Source of the DNA: Tetranychus cinnabarinus | Lineage: Eukaryota; Arthropoda; Arachnida; Trombidiformes; Tetranychidae | Assembly: GCA_022266195.1 (NCBI GenBank) | Contig: WHVY01000003.1 | Coordinates: 2,480,001 to 2,544,000, forward strand | Direction: 5' to 3' | Length of the DNA: 64,000 nt | Position numbers and translations under genes: made by a program | Shown: positions 50,301 through 60,474 of the stretch, in pieces | Layout: each line of letters begins with the position of its first letter | How positions within the stretch are numbered: position 1 is the first letter of the stretch | Notes under the pieces: generated by a model | What the model was told of the DNA's origin: nothing | The model's database searches: none | What the model saw: only the letters and a program-made list of their open reading frames with translations

Positions 50301-53300
50301 GTAAGAATTTACTTTACTTTTTTAGGTTAATTTCTACCATTAATAAATTTACTAATTATGTTGGTTTGTTTCTCATCTCATTATTAGACCAACAAGAACC
50401 TCCAACTTAGGAACAAAAACGAAAGGACCAACAACAACCATTGTAAATGTTCAATCAAATGTACATATTGCTGGCTTTGAACCAGTCCGAGGTGCACCTT
50501 CCAAAGCTCAAATTGAATTTTCCCGAACACGCAAACCAGTCATTGAAACTTCACAACGAGTTCCTATCGGTAGACCCAATGGAATACCAGTTGGTGCTCT
50601 ATCATCTATTCCTAAAGCACTTCACACACAATTCACTTACTTCTATACAATTCATGATGGTACTGCTACTCGGCGATCAACTCGTTCGGAGGTAACAACA
50701 TCTCGGTTAACAGACCCTTCAGCTTTAGCAGCCCTTAAATTGGAGACTTCAGTTAATGCAGATGGTTTAGTGGCCTTAAGCGGTGGCTCATCAACAATTA
50801 ATTTGGGTAAACGAGTTTTCGGTGGGTCAACAACGGAAGTTAATCTGGCAATGCATACTTACCTTAAATTAGATGGAGTCTCAAATGTTTTAATTGAACC
50901 AACAGCAACACTCTCAGCATCATCTAACCGGTTAGCTACTGATGAAATTAACCTCAAACCAACTGAAGTTTTCACCCGATTACCTGCTTCCAATGATTTA
51001 CCTACTCTTGATGCATCAACACCTTTCCTAGAATCATCCTTCTCAGTCTCCGGTTCATTTGGAGAGCCAACGGCAACCCCATCAATTGAAAATCCATCTT
51101 CAACGGCAACATTCGGTCGATCTCGAAGACCCCTTCGCGTTTCAAGCACTGCTCTTAACCCAGATTCAATCAGATCTAAAGTTGTCACTGGTCGACCAGG
51201 ACAGCGAGTACGAACTCGGCCAAACTTTAATCGTGTTCAACGACCCAGAATCAGTTCTTCCATTGATTCACCCGAGCTTACTGAATCACTTTTCTTGGAA
51301 CCATCTTCATCAATTGATTTACCTCTATCTTCATCATCTTATAACGTTGCAAGTGAAACACCATCGCTTGCCATTCTCAGTTCATCTCCTCTTCCTCCAA
51401 CTGAATCTAATGGACTTGCAGTTTCATCTACTGAATTAGTTTCATCTGATTTGGTTAGCTCTTCTATGAAACGAGTTGCTGTCACTGTTAGAAGACCTTA
51501 TGCTGGTGATAGACTTAGATCACGAATTCGACGACCAATCACTCCATCCGAGACAACTGAACCCAAGTTTGTTGTGGTTACACGAACAGGACCAATTGGT
51601 ACTGCTCGGCCTAATAAAAATAGATTCCGAGTGGCAAGTAGAGTTGTCCGGCCACCAGGTTCATCAGGAAGCGAATCGATCTCTTCGTCCATATTATCAT
51701 CTGAAGATGTTGATTCATCAGCTTCAATTGATTCATCCATTGATCCAACTCGATCTTCTGTTCTGGTTACCTACTTTACAACAACAACTCACACTATACC
51801 ATATGTTGTATCAGGTAATAATAATTGTAATAATTGGCAATCACAATTGGCTCAGATACAAATTGAAACTTAATCACGTTTAACTAATGAATATATATTT
51901 TTTTGCTCTTTTTTTTAATCCTTTTTAAGATTCTGGTCAAGACAAAACCCATTTGACAACAATTGAAATAACAAACTCTCGAATTGCAACCGAACCTTTA
52001 TCTTCAGCTAGTTATGAAGTTAATACTGATGGAGTTACCCTTCTGGTCAGCAGTAATTTGGAACCAACTGGTCCAGTTACATTGGAACCTACTCTGGTTA
52101 CTGGGGCTGCTGTTTCAATGAGAGATGGTTTACATTCAAGTGCAATTGATTCTAGTGACCTGGAAACACGAACCGTCTTCACCACATATACATATTTCAC
52201 AACCTACTATAATGGACCATCATCAATTGTCTCCTCATCGGAACAAGTTGTATCCAATGTGGTTACTCAACAGCGAACAGCGCCATTACCAAATATTGTT
52301 GCCACAAAGAGTGAATCGGCAAAACCAATCACAGTTGTTGAAACCAGTGAAAAGATTGAAACATCAACCATTTACTCTACATATACTTACTTTGCAACCC
52401 TGTTTAATGGATCACGATCAGTAATTACACCAATTGAAGAGACACGAAGTGAAATATTAACCCTTCGTGAACCAATCAAAGTAACCAAAACCATTTATCC
52501 ATCAAGAACCGGTGACCCCGCTAATCAACAAGGTTCCGTATTTTCACGAACCTATTACACAACTTATACCAAATTTTTGACTCAAGGAGAGCCACGATCC
52601 ACAATTGCCTCTGAAGACGTCATTTCAAATGTGGTCACTTTCACTTTACCCAGCACTGGTCAACCAACACCTCCCTTATCCACTGATAAACTTGGTTTCT
52701 CAACAACCGAAACAATTAATCAAATGTCCGCTTATCCATCGCTATTGACAACTAAATCAACTTACACAACATTAACTCACTTTATCACTCTCTTCTCTGG
52801 AAGTTCAACGATATTATCTTCAATTGAGGAAATATCACCCACAGTGGTTACCCAATGGGCCGGATCTACTGAATCACCTGATTCAACTAAGTCACGTTCA
52901 CCTGCTCAATTTGGTGCCAATATTGTTCGAACTCAAGCCGATGGAGAATCACTCAAATCTTCTCGTGATTTAATGACTGCTCTTATACCATCCATTTCAA
53001 CTCTCCATGTAACTCACACTTATTACACGACATTTTTCAATGGTCATACTTCAATTGTTGCTTCAAGAACTGAAGCAACTTCATCACTTGTCACCTTGTA
53101 AGTTATCTGAAAAGCTTTCTAAATAGAGGTGTAAATACGCTTATGTTGAGGTTTATAACTAATCATATTTTTTTCTTACTTTTAGATACGTACCGAACTC
53201 TTCATCTGTTAAACCTGGCGCATCTAATCCCGTTATTACTATGTACAAATCCAACTCTGTCGACTCTGATTCATCAGATGCCATGGTAACATCTTATGTT

Positions 53301-56300
53301 ACCCTTTCTTCATCTTTATCACCATCATCGGCTTTACCAACAACTCCGTTGTATTCAATTGATGGACATGAAAGTGAAACTGAAAAGCGTCACCATCATC
53401 AACATCAACCGGAAGGAATTGCACCAACAGCTTCAGTTGATCCTTCCGTTCGATTTGAATCAACTCAACCAGGTCAATTAGAGTCCAGTCTTTTCTCTCG
53501 TGTTGTTGAAAGCTTAAAAGCTTCTCAAGGATTATCTGAAGATCAAATTTCATCAGTAATTTTATCCGCTGCCAGTTCAATCGGTAAATCAACAACCGTT
53601 ATTGGTGGATCAACAGTCGTCTTTTTCCCTGATCTTGTTTACAAACCATCTGAAATAGCTACTGGATCGTCTATTGCACCAACAGTGTCTACACCAACTG
53701 GATCGACAACAGTTGCACCAGGTTCATCTACAATTAAACCTGGAACTGTGATAGAGTTGAGTGATTTACTTGGCGGTGGTTCAAATGTCAATCTTGCTGG
53801 AGGTTTAGGTGATACAATCAAAGATATTGTCAATTTAATTGCTAAAAACTCGGGTAAAAATAAAACATTAGCAGCTCTACCGACTGATGATCGAATCGAA
53901 CCATCTAAAGTTGAACTTCCCAAGAGCGGTATTACTGTGACAGGTGATTCTGAACCAGTTTATATTCCACTTGGTGGTAAGGCTCGACCCAATGATACAG
54001 AGGAGCGAATCTATCAACCAGAGTTTGGTATTGAGGTGGGTGAAGATGGACCAGGCGTAGTTTCATCATCTTCCTCGTCATCATCATCTTCTTCATCCGG
54101 AGATTCAACACCAACAGATAATGATGATCTTGGTACCTATGGAGGTGGTTATCAACGCAAAAATGATGTTTACTTGAGGAAAAAGCAACCCGAAACAAAA
54201 CTTGAAGGATCAGTTGTTCCACCAGTTTCCTCTTCTGGATCAACCGAGACAACACCAGGCTTAACTAGTAAATTGTCTGATCAATCAGCTGGTTCAACGA
54301 CAATATTTTTCACTGGAAATGAAGCTTTAGAATCATCTATGGCTAGCAATCCAAACTCAGGTTCGATTGAACCAACATCAACCCGCTATGTTACTTCAGT
54401 TGATAGTATGACTCGAACCTTGACTTTAACTACAACCAAAGTATACTACACTAGAGACTCACCTCTAACAATCACATCAGTATTAACAACAACTATTCCA
54501 CCGCGAACGTTTGTGTCAACAATAGTTGGCTCCCGAACCATACTTGGAACAGCTGGTGATCCAACCAAAACTGTTGATATTGAGCCATCAGTATCATCAG
54601 CAGAAGAGTCAGCAACAACCATAACAACAACGACATTAATATTCAATTCAATTACAACAACTGTTGTACGTACTCTTGTAATACCAACTCAAGGTATTCA
54701 GCCCACTAAGCCAGCCACAACGCGAGTTCCAGTTACACAAAGACCCAGCCGAAGACCTTACACACCATTCCGTCCACCAGCTAGATCAACCACACCTCCT
54801 TCAATATCAATCAGACCGTCAGGATCACGAACACGATCTCCATATTTACCCAAAAGACCAGTTACTCCACCACCAACTGGACCCATTTCAACTTTACCTA
54901 GTGATGTAAAGGTTGTCAATACAACAAGTAAACCATTAACAACACCAAAAGTGATTGATGATGATCAATGCAAACCATCATGTAATATTGCAAACAAGGA
55001 AATATGTAAAGAAACTGAAAATATCTTCCGATGTGAATGTCGACCTGGCTTTGCTCGTAAAGAAGGCGATGACAAATGTGAAGGTAAGTTGTATTAACAA
55101 AATCTGTTTCACTCTTTTACTAATTGTTTTGTTACAATTTTCAATCTAGAATTGCAAAGTTATGTTGTTGTGGTCAAATTAATGAAAGTCGGCGAATCAT
55201 CTGTTTCTTATAAAACTGAATTATCTGATAATGGTTCCAATGAATATCAAAAGATTGCCAAACTAACTCGAGATGAAGTCGAAAAGGCTTACCGTAACAC
55301 AACAATCAAAGAAAATTACATTGGTGCTGATGTAAATTGTATCAACAAAACAGCCGCTGGTGAGGATGGAGTTTTGGTCAACTTGACTGTTCATCTTGCT
55401 TCACGAGATGATTTAGATGAAGGTGTCCTTAAGATGGAACTATCAAAATCATTAACAGAAACTGAATCTCTGCCAAGCCCATCATCAATTGTTGCTGATG
55501 TTCATGAAGTAATGGACTTTGATGAATGTACCGATGAAAAATACAATGATTGTGATCCAGCCGCCTATTGTATCAATAAACCTGGAACCTATCGATGTGA
55601 ATGTAAAGGTGCTTACACCGATATGGATCCCAATTTACCAGGTCGTCATTGTGCTGCTGAAATTAAAAATTGTGAAGCTTGTCATGGTCGTGGTGACTGT
55701 GTTCGCAGTGAAGATGGTGAAAAGACATCATGTAAATGCCAAAGGATGTATCTTGGCGAACGTTGTGAGATTAACGGACTTCGTAAGTTAACCTTAACAT
55801 TACATTATTAGCTTGAGCAAAAATATGAAAATCAATCAAATATGAATAGAAATGTATTCATTTTTATCTTTATTGAATCTATTTTTTCAAGTTCAATCAT
55901 TTCAAAATTCAATTCAATTCCAACATCCAAACAGCCATTTCTTTTCAATATTTCCTATTACCTTCATTTAACAACAATAATACGCACAAATACATTGATT
56001 GTTCATTAACTGTACAGGTTTCATTGAAAGTTTAATTGATAACACTTTTTAGGTTACCCATCAACCCACTCTTTGGCTGAAATAATTTCACCAAATGTGA
56101 AAAATTATTCACTTCATTTTGCTCTTGTTAATCTCATTTCTTCAACAATTTTCAATCCTTTTTTCGCATCTAATCTAATTTTTCTCTCATTTTCTATTTT
56201 GTTAACAGTTCTTGCAACATTCCTGCCAATAGCAGCCATTTTGTCTATTGTGTGTGTTTGCTGTATCGTCTATTGTTGTAGAAAGTACAAAAAGAAAAAT

Positions 56301-59300
56301 AATTATCCAAAAGGTTTTAAAAATATTGTTGCCTTTGCACCACCAACCATCGGTGCCAATACACTTGACCGTAAAGCCATGCTAGAAACATCATCAGAGT
56401 CAAGTGAACATTTTCGTCATGCTTCACACGATGGAACCAATAATATGGGCGTAAGTAACCCTTCAATCGTCTATTATCATCATCATAACCAAGATTCATT
56501 TTATAACCAATTTGTATCCTTTATCGCACTATTTTAAGACTGAATACTCTTTCTTTCATTACTAATATTGCGTAAAGTGAACAAATGAAAACACCAATTA
56601 AATTATTAATTGTCCAGCATCTGATTACAATTGAAATATTAAGGCAAAGCTTGCTAAAATGAATCCAACTTGGTACTTGCCATCACCCATTATTTACCAT
56701 TTTTTTTATTGAATCTCATTTTTTAATTTCTTTTTACCTTTTTTCATTCAATTTTCAGGGTTATGCCGGTAATGGTTCCTCTAGACGTCACATGTCCCAT
56801 GATATGAGCTTAGACCGTAGTTTAGGTCCAGTCGGTGGATCTTTTGTCGCAATGCCACCTCAAGTTACAATACCTCGAGCCCGTCACATTAATCAGGTAA
56901 ATTATGGTATCCATCGAGGACAAGTTTACATGTGGTGAAACAATATACATATAAATATTCATTAATTAATTAATTGTGGGCTTCACTTTCATCCTGTTCA
57001 TTATCATTACTACTTTTTTTGTTGCGTTTTTTCATCAACTCATCAAACATCACCAATCTTCATCACAATCATCTTCATTGTCAACAATGTCTTCATTGCT
57101 TACACACAACTCATCTTGTGCATGAAATATCATCATCTTCATCAACCATTCAATTGATATGATCATCACCATCATCATCGCCATTAAAATCATTTCGTTT
57201 AAATCATTCCTTCACTAACGTCTTCCTTTCGCATGATTAAAAACACTTCACGTCCTTGTAAATGCACAAACCTTGTTAGCACGCACATACCTATCTTCAT
57301 CCGATTTTACCTCCTCATCTCAATCATCTTCATTCCATCTCTTCCTTCACGGGACTTCCTGCTTAGCGAAAGTACCTTTAAACAATTTTGCGTTGATGCA
57401 CATTTTTTCACGCAGAGAGGACAGAAAAAGCGCTTAAAATTAACTTTAAACCCATCAAGTGAAACAAACTGATTTAAGCTACTCTTTAACATGTTTACAA
57501 TTCCCAATCAAGCCAGAAGCTGATTTATTAATTTTTGATTCACCATCAGCTATATCATCATTAATGTCTTTAAATATTTTAATTATTATCATTATTATTG
57601 ATATAATTTCCCACAACGCAATTGCTATAAATTCAGGGCAATTAGTTTCTTCTTATTCTTACCAATCATCAAAATTGACTTGTTAAACTACTATTCAATT
57701 TGACAGTTAATAATTTATTATTATTTTACTTGATAGGATCAAACAAAAGATAACAAAAACAAGTTAATCGATCTTTGATCAAACTAAATAAAGACGATAG
57801 TTAATGCTCAATTTATATTTATATAAGTATTTATATATATAAATGATTAATGGACTAGTTAATTAATATCTTGATTGGGAATTGTACAGTTTAAGTTTCA
57901 CATTTAAACACTAAAAAGTAATCAACTAAATTACTGACATATTGAGACAGAAATAAGTAAATAGTGTTTTTCATTCCAACAATTTAAATTGTGATTCAAA
58001 TATTGACAATTGAATAGCAGTTATAAATCTACTCGATAGATGTCCCTGTTAACATATTGTTCTTGCCAGCAAATTGTTTATGTTAATGCAACAGTTAAAT
58101 CTGTTGAATTGTCAATCAACTTGATCACAGTTTAATCCGTCCCTTTCCTAAATCATCATTTACCGTTTAACTCATTTTAATCATCAACAATCAATCAAAA
58201 GTGCCACTGGAATCGAAAGGATCTTTGATTAAATCAATGAGAAACAATGTCTGTTAATTTACTATTTTTTTACACAATTTTTTCGCAAATTTTATTTCTC
58301 ATTGTTTACAATTAAAGATCTATTTGATTCTCAATTTATCATCTCTTTCCTTTCCTCTTCTCTTCTTTCACCCTTTCGAGTTTCACTCAATTGAATATAG
58401 TTAATATTGTTACAATTTACTAATTATAGAAATCTCTAAACCAAAAGACTTGACGCAAAAATATCAATGAAATTTAGATGTTGATATATTGTTTTTAAAT
58501 TGCTTCACGATTAATGAGATTCAAATAATCAATTGATAGTGAAGGTGATTGTTGATTATCGAGTAAATTGCAATTTGGACTCAAAATGATCCGCTTTTCA
58601 TATTTTTAAGAGCATCACAATTGTAAAACCCAACTGTTAATCACTGACTATCAAATTGTTTCCCAAATGCTTTGTTCCCCTCATGATTACCCTTTGATTC
58701 TCATTCCTTTTCATCCCTTTTCTCAACCCTTTTCATCTCTCTTCCAACCTTTAAACTTGAAATCAAAAAATAAAATTTAAAACATTTACAAATTTTCCTC
58801 TCGCTTTGGGCTTTATTGTTTTTTTGGGCTGAACGCGTTTTTCCTTCGGTGTAATTGCATTCTTGAGCATCACCTTACGATTATGAACCAATTAACCATC
58901 AATTAATAGATTTATCATTTGTTCAATCAAAAAATCTAAGATTCATCTCTAAATTGGTTACAATTTTATTGACTGTATATATTTTTAAGTGAAACTGATT
59001 TAAGGATTGGTAGTCATTTAACAATTCAATATTTTATTTGATTTTTAATGTTCAATTCAGGTTGAAACTTAATTTTTACAATTTAGTCTGTGTAGTTAAA
59101 TTGTCCTTAGAGACGATGATTTGAATTAGCCAGTTAGTTTTAATTTGGTTCATCTTGTACTCTTTGGTGATGGCTAGTTAGTTATAAACAATTGCTTTTT
59201 ACTTTCATTATTATGCTTCAGTTGGCTTTGATTGAAGCTTTTTTGGGGCTTGATTACTTTTATTTTTTAAATTTTCTGGTATTTGCTGGTTTTCTGGTTA

Positions 59301-60474
59301 AAAATGCTTTTGGTTGAAGCATTACATCACTGGACTTTATGGTTTTGGGTATGTTGCTTTGGGCTGGTATCAGCTGTCTCTTCATTGTCATCGTCCTATG
59401 TCATTGTCTTTGTAATAACTTGTTATATTTACATAACTAATTATTATTTTTATTTTGTTAATTAACTAATATTTTTTCAATGATTAATTGTTTCCTTTTT
59501 ACATAATGTTTATTTAGTCATCGCCAAACAGTCAACATGGATCACCAACAACGACAGCCACCAGAATGGATCCTGATAGTTTGGAGAGGAGGAAATCACC
59601 ACCAGATACACCAACAGATGATTCACTTCCACCGATCAGCTTTAAGAGACACTACAGGACATCTCAAATCAGGCCATCTTCATCTAGAATGGATTTTAAT
59701 AGAAGTGATTCTCGCTCTGAATCTAGGTGCTTCCATCGTCCAGATTCATCTCATGAAAAAGATTTCATTGAGTGGACACCGAGCAAACGTTATGATCTTC
59801 AGGTATTGCCTTTAGCCTTTGTGTATTTACTTGTTTACTCTAATTGCTTGATACCAATTTAATTTTTTAAGCTATTTATCTAACATATTTCCGTCATTTC
59901 TTACTCACAGAATGAATCACTTCGTAGTCGGTCTTCTGTCAATAAAACATTGAAAAGCTATAGAGGATTAAGTGATCTTAGGATTGGTAATTTTGACTGG
60001 CAATGGAAAGTTTTAAGGACAGGCCATGGTTCTTACTCACCAAATGAGAGTAGAAGTAAAAAGTACTGGTCAATATTAGAATTTTTCTTTTCTAGATTTA
60101 CATTTAAACAGATTAATTAATTGCCTTTTTCTCATCAAATTTGAACAGGAAAACATTGAGTGAAGATGGACCTTCATTTGACCAATCACTCGGGGAATCA
60201 CCTTCTTCAACTAGTAGCCAAAGATTTCCTGAATCTCGTGAAATGATAATCGACGATCACAAGGTTTGTTTGGATAAGCTCAATTTGTGATAGCTAATCA
60301 ATTTACACTCTTTAATTTGTTTTACAGGCAGAGAAAGAGGAAACAGTAAACAGTAGCTATTCATCAGCTTGGACTGGTGGACCCACTCAGTATCATCTTG
60401 CTGATGATTTAATTTCATTGGAACGTCGTAGTCAAGTCTCAAACTGGGGTCGATTACCTTTTTACGATAATTAA
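48898..60474 (+). CDS. Large mucin-like EGF/SEA transmembrane receptor (11 exons)
   Basis: Exons: 48898-50300, 50388-51814, 51930-53097, 53186-55083, 55150-55782, 56209-56450, 56759-56896, 59518-59802, 59911-60062, 60149-60263, 60328-60474. All introns are GT-AG and the joined frame is open for 2,535 codons. Order: signal peptide (1-25); Pro/Arg-rich and Ser/Thr-rich regions with Thr/Tyr repeat units (about 415-1330); mucin-like region; EGF (about 1924-1965); SEA-like (1966-2085); calcium-binding EGF (2087-2132); EGF (2136-2172); membrane span (2177-2202); Ser-rich tail to 2535. The repeat unit (TYTYFTT..NG....S.E...NVVT) resembles the arthropod repeat family Pfam calls DUF4758, as I remember it. 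Likely an apical or cuticle-facing epithelial surface protein; that is inference. The start is uncertain because an acceptor at 48964 may join an exon at 16116. The exon 9 donor is the weakest boundary. I cannot name an orthologue. Confidence 0.9.
50388..51814 (+). CDS. Receptor exon 2: repeat units and Arg-rich modules
   Basis: Acceptor ATTATTAG. It opens with Thr-rich sequence, then a repeat unit with FTYFYTIHDG (about 50618-50715), a long Ser/Thr/Pro-rich mucin-like part, and two Arg-rich modules (about 51115-51255 and 51470-51655) with RLRSRIRRP and VVVTR. These echo the RIRSR/VVVTR module of exon 1. It ends in a partial unit (TYFTTTTHT) split by the intron. Donor TCAG|GTAATA, phase 1. 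Confidence 0.85.
51930..53097 (+). CDS. Receptor exon 3: five tandem Thr/Tyr repeat units
   Basis: Five units at about 52163-52275, 52358-52465, 52533-52646, 52741-52858 and 52993-53097, roughly every 175-250 bases. Each begins with an aromatic/Thr core (TYTYFTT, TYTYFAT, TYTKFLT, TLTHFIT, THTYYTT). Then come one or two residues and a small turn (usually NG), then Ser/Ile and E...S.(V/L)(V/L)T. The units are diverged from one another, so they are old duplications. Between them are Ser/Thr/Pro linkers likely to be O-glycosylated. The exon ends ACCTT|GTAAGT in phase 2, exactly at the end of the fifth unit. Confidence 0.87.
53186..55083 (+). CDS. Receptor exon 4: mucin-like region, poly-Ser, first EGF
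   Basis: Acceptor CTTTTAG. The exon encodes Ser/Thr/Pro-rich sequence, a His-rich patch (HHHQHQ near 53393), and a Gly-rich segment with GGGS and GGLG (53770-53810). A 12-Ser run follows at about 54061-54096. Degenerate Thr-rich repeats (LTLTTTKVYYT) lie at 54380-54670, and an Arg/Pro-rich stretch (RPSRRPYTPFRPP) near 54740. Its last 42 codons are an EGF module with six Cys ending in KCE, just before the phase 1 donor GAAG|GTAAGT. Confidence 0.87.
54061..54096 (+). repeat. Coding poly-serine tract
   Basis: Twelve consecutive Ser codons, mostly TCA/TCT with single TCC and TCG. It is flanked by acidic sequence and GDSTPTDN, as in glycosaminoglycan- or mucin-type linkers. The mixed codons suggest the run is maintained at protein level rather than by fresh slippage. 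Confidence 0.85.
55150..55782 (+). CDS. Receptor exon 5: SEA-like domain, calcium-binding EGF, EGF
   Basis: A symmetric phase 1-1 exon of 211 residues. The first 120 fold as a SEA-like domain: strand-like VVVVKLMKV, a helix with KLTRDEVEKAYR, and NLTVHL. The usual G|SVVV self-cleavage site is not seen; the equivalent reads GEDGVLVNLTV. Next is an EGF with the calcium-binding start DFDEC, six Cys and YRCEC, then a compact EGF (NCEACHGRGDC ... CKC ... GERCE). Acceptor TCAATCTAG, donor CTTC|GTAAGT. Confidence 0.9.
56209..56450 (+). CDS. Receptor exon 6: transmembrane span and start of cytoplasmic tail
   Basis: The acceptor TTTTGTTAACAG follows an excellent pyrimidine tract. The exon encodes the span (LATFLPIAAILSIVCVCCIVYC) and a basic stop-transfer (CCRKYKKKNN). 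The juxtamembrane Cys residues are possible palmitoylation sites. An alternative in-frame acceptor at 56052 would add 52 mostly hydrophobic residues; I prefer 56209 for its tract and shorter membrane region. Donor GGGC|GTAAGT in phase 0. Confidence 0.8.
56759..56896 (+). CDS. Receptor exon 7: cytoplasmic tail
   Basis: 46 codons, phase 0 at both ends, Ser/Arg/Met rich (SSRRHMSHDMSLDRS). Acceptor ATTTTCAG, donor AATCAG|GTAAAT. If the following intron is kept, the frame continues for 13 codons to TGA at 56936-56938, giving a short-tail isoform. Confidence 0.8.
56897..59517. other. Intron 7 of the receptor gene (2.6 kb)
   Basis: No coding exon seen inside. The first 42 bases can be read as an alternative C-terminus. 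The rest is AT-rich with TCA-type simple sequence near 57000-57190. Confidence 0.7.
59518..59802 (+). CDS. Receptor exon 8: Ser/Arg/Pro-rich tail
   Basis: 95 codons, phase 0 at both ends. It carries several phosphorylation-like clusters (RRKSPPDTPTDDS, SSSRMDFNRSDSRSES). Pro-directed Ser/Thr sites (KSPP, DTPT) suggest regulation by kinases; that is inference from motif shape. Acceptor TATTTAG, donor CTTCAG|GTATTG. Confidence 0.85.
59911..60062 (+). CDS. Receptor exon 9: tail, uncertain 3' boundary
   Basis: The acceptor TTACTCACAG is clear. The exon encodes SLRSRSSVNKTLKSYRG and GNFDWQWKVLRTGHG. The next exon can only be joined in frame from a phase 2 donor. The best available is AAAAA|GTACTG at 60063. 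A better-looking GTAATT at 59987 would shift frame and hit a stop. The boundary may therefore be wrong or an exon may be missing. Confidence 0.6.
60149..60263 (+). CDS. Receptor exon 10: tail
   Basis: Acceptor TTTGAACAG, donor CACAAG|GTTTGT, about 38 codons, Ser-rich (SPSSTSSQRF) with acidic REMIIDDHK. The frame agrees with the terminal exon. Confidence 0.75.
60328..60474 (+). CDS. Receptor exon 11: C-terminus and stop
   Basis: Acceptor TTTTACAG. 48 codons end in GRLPFYDN followed by TAA. The C-terminal aromatic/acidic end could be a docking motif, but it is not a standard PDZ ligand that I recognise. Confidence 0.82.
   Translation, partial: AEKEETVNSSYSSAWTGGPTQYHLADDLISLERRSQVSNWGRLPFYDN

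Noticed and set aside
59537..59815. 92-codon frame overlapping receptor exon 8
   Set aside because: It is the +1 frame shadow of exon 8. The frame used by the receptor continues correctly across both splice sites.
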